Made by a program: the position numbers and the translations under genes. A DNA stretch of 64,000 bases from Daphnia carinata (taxonomy: Eukaryota; Arthropoda; Branchiopoda; Diplostraca; Daphniidae): the NCBI RefSeq assembly GCF_022539665.2, contig NC_081335.1, positions 8,432,001 to 8,496,000 of the forward strand, in the 5' to 3' direction. Positions 13,201 to 23,786 of this stretch are shown one piece after another (the stretch's first letter is position 1; each line of letters opens with the position of its first letter). Below the pieces are notes generated by a model. That model saw only the letters and a list, made by a program, of their open reading frames with translations. It did no database searches and was not told the origin of the DNA.

Positions 13201-14058
13201 TTTTTTTTTTATCGACTGGGTTGTCCATCCGCAAACGAAATAAGGGGGACGGATGAACAAAAACATTGCGTCGTGGTCAACAAACTAAATGTCTTACGTC
13301 ACGCAACGTTTTGTCGATACGTATGCGTCATCAAATGTGATATATGGCCTTACAGTAAATAACTTGAATTAAAAAACTGAATCAAACGCTCAAGCTCAAA
13401 ATTTTACTTGATAGAGTTAATCGATAAAATGCCGGAGGGTTCAAATTAGGAGCCGAGTCCGATTTACGCGGATTTCTAAAACAGGCCCAGGAAATGATGG
13501 GCCAAATGAAACGTTTACGAAAATAGGAAAACATTAACTTACGTGTAAGTCTGTTTGATTCGGAGTTTGAGAGTTCCAATCGTCGTCTTGAATTTTTTTT
13601 TTTTTTGTGGACCCAAACAACCGGAAATGGAGAACGAGAATCGTAACGAACGTCCCCCCCCCCCTCCTTTTAAGCTTTGGCCGATTGGCAACTGTCACTC
13701 AAACGAAATGTACGTAAACAGGGAAAACATTTACACTCTTTTTCAACTTGATTGTACACCAACGAAGTAGCTCAGCCAAAGTCTTATTCATTCACAATCC
13801 ATAACGTATAAATTTAAAGACATCAACTCAGACAGCAGACAAGTTAAATGGCTTTTTAAAACCAAGGATTGCGTACCCAATGACCCACAGACACGTATAC
13901 CAACAAAGAATGTCGGCGGGTCATTTAATGAATCAAACTCTGCCCCTCCATTTCAAAAATCATTTGTTTCTTTCACCTTTACTTTCGGCGGAGACAAAGA
14001 CAAAAAAAAAAGCAAAACAAATGACAATCGAGGCTTTCAAAAAAAAAATAATGGGGGC
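7231..14058. other. gene-poor interval upstream of mGluR
   Basis: About 6.8 kb with only short, overlapping ORFs on both strands, none with a recognisable domain, signal peptide or conserved splice chain. It probably holds promoter and 5' UTR exons of the minus-strand mGluR gene. G runs occur near 7408 and 8046 and a CA microsatellite near 11.6 kb. A TATA-like word (CTATATAAATATAG) near 8271 on the plus strand has no coding exon after it. Confidence 0.6.
11592..11621. repeat. (CA)n microsatellite
   Basis: An alternating ACAC tract of about 30 bp with a single T interruption. Confidence 0.9.
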
Positions 14059-14066
14059 TATATAAA
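14059..14066 (+). promoter_or_regulatory. TATA box of the 14.3-kb secreted-protein gene
   Basis: TATATAAA, followed about 32 bp downstream by a TCAG initiator at 14091-14094, which is the usual arthropod spacing. A probable 5' UTR exon ends at the donor AATGG|GTATGT (14239/14240). Confidence 0.7.
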
Positions 14067-14346
14067 GGACAAGTGCCAACGAGTTAGACGTCAGGTTGTC
14101 TGCGGAGATTGAAAGGTGCACATCTGAACCGTTAATTGAACCGCTTCTACTAAATTCGAGTTGCCGGTTTGTTGCCCAGGCAGTTTCAACAGTTTCCAGC
14201 TCGACGCATTCCGTCCTCTGATCTTCATCGTCATAATGGGTATGTAAATTAATTATTCCAAATATGTCTTTTGTGTTCGATGCTGTGCTTCTAATTGCTT
14301 TTCTCACAAGTTCGAAACTTCTGAATTCGTTTTAATTACTTTGAAA

Positions 14347-15027
14347 ATGTTTCGTGGACAAGTTTGCAGTGTGATCGTCTTTGCCGCGTTGATGCAATTA
14401 GCAGTGGGTGACGTGTACTACCCTCCTCCACCTACACCTGCTCCGGTAACAACAACAACAACAACGACGATGGCGACAACGACCACGACATTGCCGCCCG
14501 ACGTGATCACGACTGTACCGCCCGTCATTTTGATGAACGCGTTGATGGACAACGTGAGGCAATTCATGTCCATGTATCCACCGGTTCCGTACGTGAATGG
14601 GCCGGCTGGATATCCCGTGCCACCAGCAGGATATCCCGTGCCACCGGCAAACTATCCACCAATGGGCATTCCTTATTACGAGGCCACTACACCTGTTGCT
14701 CCGCCCATGCCTGTCTATAACAATTACGCTGCCCCGATTTACGCTGGAATGCCTTCAGCTCCCGTTCATTACGGACCTACCGGTTATGGAAGCGGCTACG
14801 TCACGACAGCCCGATCATCCCCTTACAGTGTTCTGAATAATAATTATGGATCGTCGTATGGTTCTTACGGTCCGTCCAACATCTATGGCATCGGTTCGCG
14901 GCCGACGGCTAATACCTACTATGGCGGTGGATATCAACAACAGATGCCGTACAATTACAATAACGCTGGTTATTACAGTCAACCGTCTTATCCGATGAAT
15001 ATTGCATATCACGGTCCTGCGTGGTAA
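14347..15027 (+). CDS. secreted Pro/Tyr/Gly-rich protein, cuticular type
   Basis: 226 aa from the first ATG (MFRGQVCSVIV). Residues 1-21 form a signal peptide likely cut before DVYYPP. The mature chain opens with a proline run and a run of about 15 threonines and alanines, then repeats of PAGYPVPP and (G)YG/YNN motifs rich in Tyr, Pro, Gly and Asn. No Rebers-Riddiford chitin-binding motif is seen. Composition suggests a structural extracellular-matrix or cuticle protein, which is inference. A TATA box and 5' UTR intron precede it. An alternative start exists: ATG-G at 14236-14239 spliced to an acceptor after GGACAAG (14362) would give MVCSVIVFAAL in the same frame. The preferred acceptor is the CACAAG at about 14310, which has a better pyrimidine tract. 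Confidence 0.8.
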   Translation: MFRGQVCSVIVFAALMQLAVGDVYYPPPPTPAPVTTTTTTTMATTTTTLPPDVITTVPPVILMNALMDNVRQFMSMYPPVPYVNGPAGYPVPPAGYPVPPANYPPMGIPYYEATTPVAPPMPVYNNYAAPIYAGMPSAPVHYGPTGYGSGYVTTARSSPYSVLNNNYGSSYGSYGPSNIYGIGSRPTANTYYGGGYQQQMPYNYNNAGYYSQPSYPMNIAYHGPAW

Positions 15028-15155
15028 TAATTCTTAAGTTAATTGGGCAAAATCAGTGCAATTTAATTTCCCACTAGTTGCAATTATTTGTTGAGAACGG
15101 TGTCTTTAGTTTCAATTATTTCAAGCCAAAAAAGAAATGCTTATTTATTTAGAAC

Positions 15156-15161
15156 AATAAA
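15156..15161 (+). terminator. polyadenylation signal
   Basis: AATAAA about 130 bp after the stop codon of the secreted Pro/Tyr-rich gene. Confidence 0.65.
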
Positions 15162-17686
15162 AAAAAATTAATTCAGTAAACCACGTTTCCTCCTGAAATT
15201 TTTTTTTTTTATTATGGCTGCAAGGATGAACTCGGTTGCTGCAGTTCAGTCCAAAATTCGATACCTGGAAAGGAGGGTTTAAAAAAAAAAAAAAAGGGCC
15301 GTAAATAAAAGGGGCTGATGTTGAGTCGTGCGGTAGTAATGACATCATCATTATATTTCTATTGGTATCTCGAAACTGCTGGAGCGTTCACACGTCGATA
15401 ACAACCTCATCAGCAGTATATATATATATATATATACTAACCGTTCATGTTAGATTAACAACTCTCTTTTTCGTAAAGATTATTTTAAAAAATAGATTTT
15501 GATATCATACGTTCTTTATAGGATTCCACATCGATACACGTTATAGTTTACAGTTTTTTCTCAATTAATTTGCAATCCTATGTTCTTTTTTTCACGCAGA
15601 AATTCCCGGTCGTGATTCCCACCGGTGGGAAATTAACAATTGTACAGATTCGCTGGGGACCGTCTCTTTAACAGTGCGGATCGATAACAATATGTTTATA
15701 CGGGAGGGGGGAACAAATGGCTGCGAAAAGATCAAGTGGTCTGTTTTGTCCGCTGTGCTTGTGGCAAACATCCAAAACCCAAGAGCTAATAAAAAAACAA
15801 AAAAAAAGGGAGAATCCAATAAAGATGCATTTAAAAAAAAATGGCCGCTTGATATATATATGTAGCAGCTGTGGCATTTATGGATGCGACTTGAATATAT
15901 CCACATTGGCGCTGTGTGCCGTTCCATCCATTCCGTTATTTTTTATTTTTTTTTTGCTCGGCTAAAATGTATTTCTATCGTATTGGATGTTGGTCTAGAG
16001 GAAACAGCATGAGCGTATGCTGCTTATCGATTTTGTTGTGATTGCTTCGCCGGTTGTGGCCAAACGACTGTTATGTATACACACAGACTGCATAACTACG
16101 TAGATGTAGAAAAAAAAAAGGAGGGGGAAGGGAGATGGTTATGAGCGTTCATATCAAAGGGGACCGCCAAGTGCGCGAGTTTCACGAGCAAACGGATGCC
16201 CAACGATAATCAATCGAGAGATGACAAGGAAGAGAAGATATCGCCGTCTGCTTTTTGTGGTTGCATTAAAGAAACAAAGGCAACTAATATTCAAATTCCA
16301 TTTTCATTGCGTTTCATGCTGAAAAACACTTTGCTGGTCAAGATCTTTCTATCAAGTCGGTTCATATTGAAAACATGCAATTCATCACAATAGAGAGGCA
16401 CTGTAAAGTATAATGTACAGGTGGGTCATTCATTTGCTTTGTTGATGTAGGCGCATTAAAACGTGTAGTAGAATCCTCGCTTTTCAAATAGAAAAAAGTG
16501 TACACCAAAAATTGATTAGTGCCGGGTTGTTTCGTTGCTGTGTGTATCGATTATTGTACTTCAGGAGCTAGTGGACTTGTGTGCCAAAAAAAAAAGGATA
16601 TACGTCAGAAACGAATTCGTGTCCCATCGTGCATGAACATCGGGAATTAGTGGCACATGGTAAAGAACGAACGCCAACATCGACAAAGAAAGAATAGCAC
16701 CCATCGGTTTGAATCGGAAAGACTTATTTTATATAAATCTCTTGTCACTACCGATAATCAGCATACAGACAAATGATTTCTTTCCGTACTGGATTAAAAT
16801 CGATGTCATTTCATGAACATTCAAAGTAAAAAAAAAAAAAAAAGAACAAAAGGAAACATCAACGGAAAGAAAAACTGCTCACGAAGCAAAACAACTCTTG
16901 CATAATTTTTTAAAAAAATTATTATTTACATGTCAGTTGTGCTGAGGTCGTGTGGTTTCAACGTTTACAATGTAACTATGGTGCATCTCGTTATGGTTTC
17001 CGTATTTATTTTTTTTTTTTTTACTTTGTTTGGGGGGAGTGAGTAAGGGGTTGGGGTGTATGTCTAGACTTGTTTGCCCATCTATTGCCGAAGACTCCGT
17101 GGTAAGTGAAACGCGTTTGTGTGTGTCAGTATTCTGCGTTACATATTTGAACTTTTTTTTTGCTTTGGTTTAAATAAGAAACAGGTGAAAGCCAATCGTC
17201 GCGTATTAATTAGGTGGGAATTCGAACAGCGTCGGAAGAATGACTGGAATTACTGCAACCAACTGAACAAGAATAACCGTTTTCTAAAAAAAAAAAAAAA
17301 TTGGAAGTCGTCAAACCAAAAACAAGAAAAACTGTGATCGTCTTAGGGCACATTTCTAATCAAATGGAAGGCTACGATACAAACAGAAAGCGTACCACTT
17401 GCAGAAGAAAGATGTTTTCAAGCGTTTGCCGTGAGATTTAAAGGATGCAGGATCCCCTCGCGTGTCATCGAAACAAGTTTGAAAACCGGTAGACCTTTTT
17501 TGGGCCACTAGGAGTCAACGAATTTGGATAACGGAGCTACACGTGAGAACTCCTGCGGCATCTCAATGTGTGTTGTTATACCAAAACGTGTTTTTCTTGT
17601 TCGCTTTCAACGAGTCTGAGTCGGGAAAAGGAAAAGCATCGTTCGCAAGCGGTCATTGTTTTGTCAACTGCGGAAGGTAGCACATC
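15162..17686. other. non-coding interval with simple repeats
   Basis: No supported gene. It contains a (TA)n tract at 15417-15437 and many A or T homopolymers. The last few hundred bases should hold the promoter of the first METTL7-like gene. No clear TATA box was found. Confidence 0.6.
15417..15437. repeat. (TA)n microsatellite
   Basis: About ten TA units in a row. Confidence 0.9.
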
Positions 17687-18611
17687 ATGTCGAATTTGAT
17701 CACGGCAATCTTACACGCTCTACAGCCGTGGACTTATCATCTCCTTTTCGGTTCCATCCTTTTCTTCATACTCCACAAATATGGCGTTTCGCACATCCAA
17801 CCATGGTGAGGTTACCTAATCATTATAAGAGAAATTGGCGTTTCAAAAACGTGCAACAAAATTCAGGTTCTTTGCCAAAATATACAATCCGTGGCTAACC
17901 ATCTATCACGTCAAGTTGCGGTCGATGAAACAGAAACATTTCGATTCGATGAAGAATCATGTTTCAGCCGATCCGATATTAAGGAAAAAGGGCGCCATCA
18001 GGATATTAGAAATCGGTCCTGGACCGGGATTCAATTTCGAATTTTATCCAGCCAAGAGCGAACTGACTGTCGTTGAAGTCAATCCGTTTTTCGAGGAGCA
18101 ATTTTTCAAGAAACAGGCCGAACATCCGCACATCAAAATGGATCGTTTCGTCGTCGGATTCGCCGAAGATATGAAGGATGTGCCCGACAACAGCGTCGAT
18201 ATCGTCGTATCAACAATGGTCCTCTGTTCCGTCCGCAGTATAGACAAAGCCCTGCAAGAAGTTTATCGTGTTTTGGCTCCGGTTAAGTTCTTTCAAATGT
18301 TCTTCAATTTAAAACAAGAATTTGACTAATTGAACGCGTTCATTGAACAGGGTGGCAAATACTATTATTGGGAGCACATTCGCGAGTATCAGTACTCGTG
18401 GGTGCTCTTCTTTCAACATCTGCTCTCCTTGACGATTCACCGATACCTCTTCCGCTGCAGTTTGACCAACAGGAGCGATGAACTGATCAAAGCCAATAAA
18501 TGCGGTTTCTCCAATGTTGAGCAGCAACGTTTCCGCACTCCATTGGGACCAGGAATCGATAAGCTGGCCATCTTTCATAGCGCCCATGCTAAAGGAATCG
18601 CCACAAAGTAA
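17687..18611 (+). CDS. METTL7-like (TMT1-type) methyltransferase, copy 1
   Basis: 264 aa from exons 17687-17805, 17867-18281 and 18351-18611; phases agree. Residues 1-35 contain a hydrophobic segment matching the ER/lipid-droplet membrane anchor of the family. The SAM-binding motif I is ILEIGPGPG (86-94), followed by NFEFYP, an acidic strand end (VEVNPFFE), RFVVGFAEDM, and the family block VDIVVSTMVLCSV with RVLAPGGKYYYWEH. Human METTL7A/B (TMT1A/B) methylate thiols of xenobiotics; that activity is inferred from family. It is the first of three tandem copies and the most diverged (C-terminus with SLTIHRYLFRCSL). Its 5' leader shares GTCAACTGC with copy 2. All copies end KGIATK. Confidence 0.88.
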
Positions 18612-19737
18612 AATGAAATGACATTCGGCCTGACCAAATGTGTTTCCCTTCTTGTCCACGTTTTTCAAACGTTTCCCAATGAAAACGCAGATTTCGAACA
18701 TTTTTAAAAACGTCCGCGTAGGAATTCTCGATCATGTATGTGACTTAAAAAAAAAAAGTAATAGAAAATGTGGAAAATAATGCTACTTGTATTATGCTAC
18801 CTTGCAGTAAGGTGATAAATTGGCAAGAGCACGCGACAGAGATGGAAGAAAACAATGAAAGTTCATTAGTTTGTGGTTGCCACGGTTATTAATACAAGCC
18901 CAAACTTGTTTGGTTACCTCTAGTTGCTGGCTGTTAAAAGAGCACGGTGCAAAACGTTGGCTCGTACAAACAGGTTTGAAAGTGGATAACAAAGGTTTGC
19001 CAAAAACTTTAATATGGGCAACACCGAAGGCAAACCACACAGACTAATCGATATTGTGAATTAGTCATCAACTTAATTCATATTCAACATAAAAATTTCT
19101 TATTATATTTATTTTTTTGTATTATTATAGTGGTTTTGCTTACGCCCAGATTTTCGCCTGTTGGTCGACCGCGGATCAAACTATACGACCGAAAGCAAAA
19201 GTTATACATTTTCTACAAAAAAAAGCTATCAACTCAAAATTAAAATGAAAAATAAAATAAATCAATTTAAAAAGCATTAGAATGTAGGGCAAACGAAAAA
19301 TAGCCTTAGGAAGGCTTTCACAGACATGTTGCTTTCTAACTGTGCAGAGCAGCATCGGTTCAACGTGCACACCCATCACAGTCAGAGTAGGCAGCCTTTC
19401 ACTTGTTGGTGCGAAATGAGGTCTAGTATGTTTTTAGACTAAGAAAACGATAGCATTAATCCCCACATTCTTGAAACAAAAGAAAAACTAAAGAAAACGG
19501 TCATAGTTTATATGTAAAAAAGAAGAAGCTTCGTATGGAAATTCTAAAATGTTAGCTTACACTTAAGTATGACCTCTTTTTTTTAAATCTTGGTGTTGTG
19601 CACCAACAGAAACGTTAGGTGCACTTTGTTCGAGCTGTGATCGTATCGAATCGTATTTAGTCCACGCTAAACCAGTTTGGTTCCCGGATTCCATCAGAAC
19701 AGTCGATCGCTGTCCACTGTCAACTGCCGACCACATC
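18612..19737. repeat. duplicated METTL7 spacer, copy 1
   Basis: The spacer after copy 1 aligns with the spacer after copy 2 (20696-21639). Shared words include AAGAAAACAATGA, AACTTGTTT/GACTTGTTT, GTGCAAAACGT, TATACATTTTCTA, CCATCACAG and GAAATGAGGTC. The tandem duplication unit was therefore about 2 kb and included intergenic DNA, not only the gene. No ORF of interest is present. Confidence 0.75.
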
Positions 19738-20695
19738 ATGTCGAATTTTCTTACGGAAATCTTCCAAGTTTTGCAGCCGTGGATTCCTCATCTTCTACCT
19801 GTTTCAATCGTATTGTTTGTGTTTCAGAAATTCGGTGGTTCACACATTCAACCATGGTGAGATTACGTAACTATCATACACGTGTTACGTAACTAATTTT
19901 TTTTTTTCCAATCACGGTTTCTTACACGGTATGTATTTTTCCATTTAAAAAAAAAGGTTCTTTTCTAAAGTGTACAGTCCATTGTTATCCGATTATCACG
20001 TCAAGTACCGGTCAATAAAAAAAGAACATTTCGATTCGATGAAGAATCACGTATCAGCCGATCTGGCTTTAAGGAAAAAGGGAGCCCTAAGGATCCTGGA
20101 AATCGGTCCAGGACCAGGATACAATTTTGAATTTTATCCAGCCAACAGTGAACTGACTGTCGTTGAAGTCAACCCGTTTTTCGAGGAGCAATTTTTCAAG
20201 AAACAAGTCGAACATCCGTACATCATAATGGATCGTTTCGTCGTCGGATATGCCGAAAATATGAAAGATGTTCCAGACAACAGCGTCGACGTCGTCGTAT
20301 CAACGATAATGCTCTGTTCCGTCCGTAGCATAGAAGGTGCCCTACAAGAAATTCGCCGTGTCTTAGTTCCGGTGAATTTTCTAATTTCTTACATTTGTTT
20401 TGAATACGTAAATTTAATGAACACTTTTGTACAGGGTGGCAAATATTATTATTGGGAACACATTCGCGATTATGATAACTTTTGGGTCCGATTCGTTCAA
20501 AATTTACTTTCGTACACGACTCACGACCTGGTTTTCGGCTGCCGTTTGAATCGCAAGACCGATGAAGTAATTAAAGCCAATAAATGTGGTTTCTCCAGTG
20601 TTGAACAGAAGCGATTCCGGACTCCATTGCAACCAGGATTTGGTCAACTGCGTGTAATTCATAGCGCCCACGTTAAAGGAATCGCCACAAAGTAA
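19738..20695 (+). CDS. METTL7-like (TMT1-type) methyltransferase, copy 2
   Basis: 264 aa from exons 19738-19856, 19957-20371 and 20435-20695, with exon lengths (119, 415, 261) identical to the other copies. It has an N-terminal membrane anchor (HLLPVSIVLFVFQKFG), SAM motif ILEIGPGPG, and the VVSTIMLCSV block. The second intron is 63 nt with no in-frame stop, so retention would add 21 residues without breaking the frame. It is closer to copy 3 than to copy 1 (shared FRTPLQPG and FGCRLNRK). Predicted role is SAM-dependent methylation at the ER membrane, from family knowledge. Confidence 0.88.
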
Positions 20696-21639
20696 ACTGG
20701 AACAACATTGGCGTGACCGAATGTATTTCTCTTCTTGTCCCTGTGTTTCGTACATTTCCCAATGAAATAACAGAATCAGCTTCAGATTTTGAACAATTTT
20801 TAATACAAATCAAAAAATCGATAGTATGTGTCACTTAAAAAAAAAAAAATTATAAAATGTAGGGTGCGAGGAATAGTGCTATTCATATTATAATACCTTA
20901 AAATAAGGAGATAAATCGGCAAAAGGGCGCGAAAAGAGAAAAGAAAACAATGATATGCTTTTTGCCGATACTGGTCCAGACTTGTTTAGCCAAGTCTAGC
21001 TGCTCTCTGTTAAGCAGCATTGTGCAAAACGTACATGCAAAAAACCGTTTCGTACCAATTTGTTCGAACAAGGATGAACTGTAGAGCCGAATGCAAAAGT
21101 TATACATTTTCTAAAAAACCCATCAACGCGAAAATCAAATAAAAACTGAAAATGAAAGAAATAAATTTAAATTAGCAATAGAATGCAATAGTCCAGTAGA
21201 GGCGAAAGAAAAATAGACTGTGGAAGACTTTCGCAAGTATTTTGATTTCTAATTATGCATCAGCGTAGCACTGTCAATGTGCACATCCATCACAGCCAGA
21301 TCAGGAAGCATTCCAAGTTGGTAAGAAATGAGGTCAAGTCTGTTTTTAGGTTACGAAAATGATAATACTAACCCACGAAATTAAACAAAAAGTAAAAACC
21401 GGTAAGGCTAGTTTTTATGTAACAAAGGAGCTTCGAATGGGAAATGTTATTGTATACATTGTCTGTTTTCTAAAAGCGTGAAACTTCGAGCCAATGGAAA
21501 CGTTACGCTCCGCTAAGTTTTCGAGCTGCGATCGGTTAGAATCACTACGCTCTACTCGGCTTATACTAGTTTGACTCACGGATTCTAGAGCAGTCGAACG
21601 CAAACGGTCACTCCAGCGTCAGCTGCCGACGAACGCACC
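20696..21639. repeat. duplicated METTL7 spacer, copy 2
   Basis: Homologous to 18612-19737, with many substitutions and small indels. It carries the upstream region of copy 3, including the leader words AGCTGCCGAC and GCACCATGTCG. No gene is seen. Confidence 0.75.
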
Positions 21640-22601
21640 ATGTCGAATTTTCTTGCGGACATCTTCCACGTTTTGCAGCCGTGGACTCCTCATCTTCTAC
21701 TAATTTCAATTGTTTTGTTTGTATTTCAGAAATTCGGTGGTTCACACATTCAACCATGGTGAGATTATTTAATTATCATACGCGTGTTTAATTACGCGTA
21801 CCTAATTTTTTCTTTCAATCACGATTTCTTATACGGATGTATTTTTCTTATAAAAAAAAAGGTTCTTTGCTAAAGTGTACAATCCATCGTTAGCAAACTA
21901 TCACGTCAAGCTGCGGTCAATGAAAAAAGAACATTTCGATTCGATGACGGATCACGTATCAGCCGATCCGGCTTTAAGGAAAAAGGGGGCCCTAAGGATC
22001 CTGGAAATCGGTCCTGGACCAGGATATAATTTCGAATTTTATCCAGCCAAGAGTGAACTGACTGTCGTTGAAGTCAATCCGTTTTTCGAGGAGCAATTTT
22101 TCAAGAAACAAATCGAACATCCGCACATCAAAATGGAACGTTTCGTCGTAGGATTCGCCGAAAGTATGAAAGATGTTCCAGACAACAGCGTCGACATCGT
22201 CGTATCAACGATGGTGCTCTGTTCCGTCCGCAGCATAGAAGGTGCCCTACAAGAAATTCGTCGTGTCTTAGCTCCGGCAAGTCTTCACATTTTCCTAAAT
22301 TTGTTTCAAATACGTAAGTTTAACGAACACATTTGTACAGGGTGGCAAATATTATTATTGGGAGCACATTCGCGAGTATGAATACTTTTGGGTGCGATTC
22401 GTTCAACATTTGCTTTCCTACACGATTTACGACCTGGTTTTCGGCTGCCGTTTGAACCGCAAGAGTGACGAAGTGATTAAAGCCAATAAATGTGGTTTCT
22501 CCAGTGTTGAACAGAAACGATTCCGGACTCCGTTGCAACCAGGATTTGATCAACTGTGCGTCTTTCATAGCGCCCACGTTAAAGGAATCGCCACAAAGTA
22601 A
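21640..22601 (+). CDS. METTL7-like (TMT1-type) methyltransferase, copy 3
   Basis: 264 aa from exons 21640-21758, 21862-22276 and 22341-22601. The protein keeps the membrane anchor, SAM motif ILEIGPGPG and the VVSTMVLCSV and YYYWEH blocks, so it looks functional. At the conserved second intron the donor reads CCG|GCAAGT: the position that is GT in copies 1 and 2 is GC here, in an otherwise optimal donor context. It should be spliced as a GC-AG intron; retention would shift the frame and stop within about 20 codons. It is the most 3' copy and lies tail-to-tail with the UGT at 23.8-25.5 kb. Confidence 0.87.
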
Positions 22602-23786
22602 AACGATACGAATCCACGTCATTATACTCTGCCTTATTTAGTGAACTGTAATCACCTATAAAATCATTTTAATTACTCTTTAAAAAATTTGAAAGTGCTG
22701 TTATCCGAATACAACTTTTCATGTACGTATATAAAATTAAGGTTACCTTTATCGATGCAACACGAAATGAAATCGTTTCTTCGTTTTTTTCCTTAATAAG
22801 GGCAATTATTTGAAATTGCTTCCTAGCCGGCATCAGATTTCTACTAGATAACTTTGACTGTACTTCGAAGCAAAGGCTCGACGCCATTTTTTTTTTTTTT
22901 GCCCATGTGTACTTAGATCGGCATCCGTATGTCCGGATAAAAGAGAAAACCGGTTCCAAAAACTGGTTACATACCCCGATTACACCACTTTCTGCCCCGT
23001 TTGCGCCGACCTGTATCTCGATTCTAATTCCATCATTATTTCGAATCGGTTTCCATCGCCATTTTTCAAGATGACGATCGGTAGTGTCAATCACACTGGA
23101 TATTCTGAACCGAACCGGTGGGTAGTAAAGGCGGGGGGGTACCCGATTAGCCTTTTTTGGGTAGGTCAGCACGGTTTAACAGGTATTAGGTAGCTAGTAA
23201 TTTGGTCGCTAACATATTTTTGTTTTATGCCATATACTTTTAAAAACAAATTGCTATTTTTCTTGCCACAATAAAAAGAAGGCAGAGAAACCGAATTCAG
23301 TAGCATTTTATTCATTGTCGCCATTTTATTTTCAATGCACATTAGCTAACAATAGGTAAAGACACGAAATTTCGCATACGTCCTGTATATAATAATGATT
23401 CACTCATCCAATTTCAGTTTGTTTTATAACGCAAATTTAATCTTGCCGATTCTTTTTTTGTAATTTGATTGATGATAAACCAGAAATTATTTCCTTTAAA
23501 AAAAAAAAGAAAAATTTCGATTGGCAGTGCCGCATTTCTAACAATATAAAGTTAAGAAACACGTTCTGTACTAACTGATCATTATATAATCATCAATAAA
23601 GAAAAACTAGATCATCACGAACTCAATTTGAATCCACGAAAAGCTCGTCGAGGATTTTTTAATTATAAGGTTCCAGGCGACTAATGCAAACTGTGGTTCT
23701 TTTTGTTTTTTTCTAAACGAAATCCAAATGATTATTCAATTTCACTGTAAATCAACGCCATTTTTTCTATTTGTTGTTTTGCAACC
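22602..23786. other. convergent 3' flank between METTL7 copy 3 and UGT
   Basis: AT-rich non-coding DNA that should hold the 3' UTRs of both neighbours. ORFs here lack recognisable features. A more GC-rich block with GAACCGAACC and CCCGATT words lies around 22970-23160 and resembles words near 39.0-39.7 kb; this may be an old interspersed repeat, but the similarity is weak. Confidence 0.5.

Noticed and set aside
14341-14346. TTG as start codon of the Pro/Tyr-rich secreted protein
   Set aside because: Nuclear genes start at ATG; the ATG at 14347 directly opens a good signal peptide.
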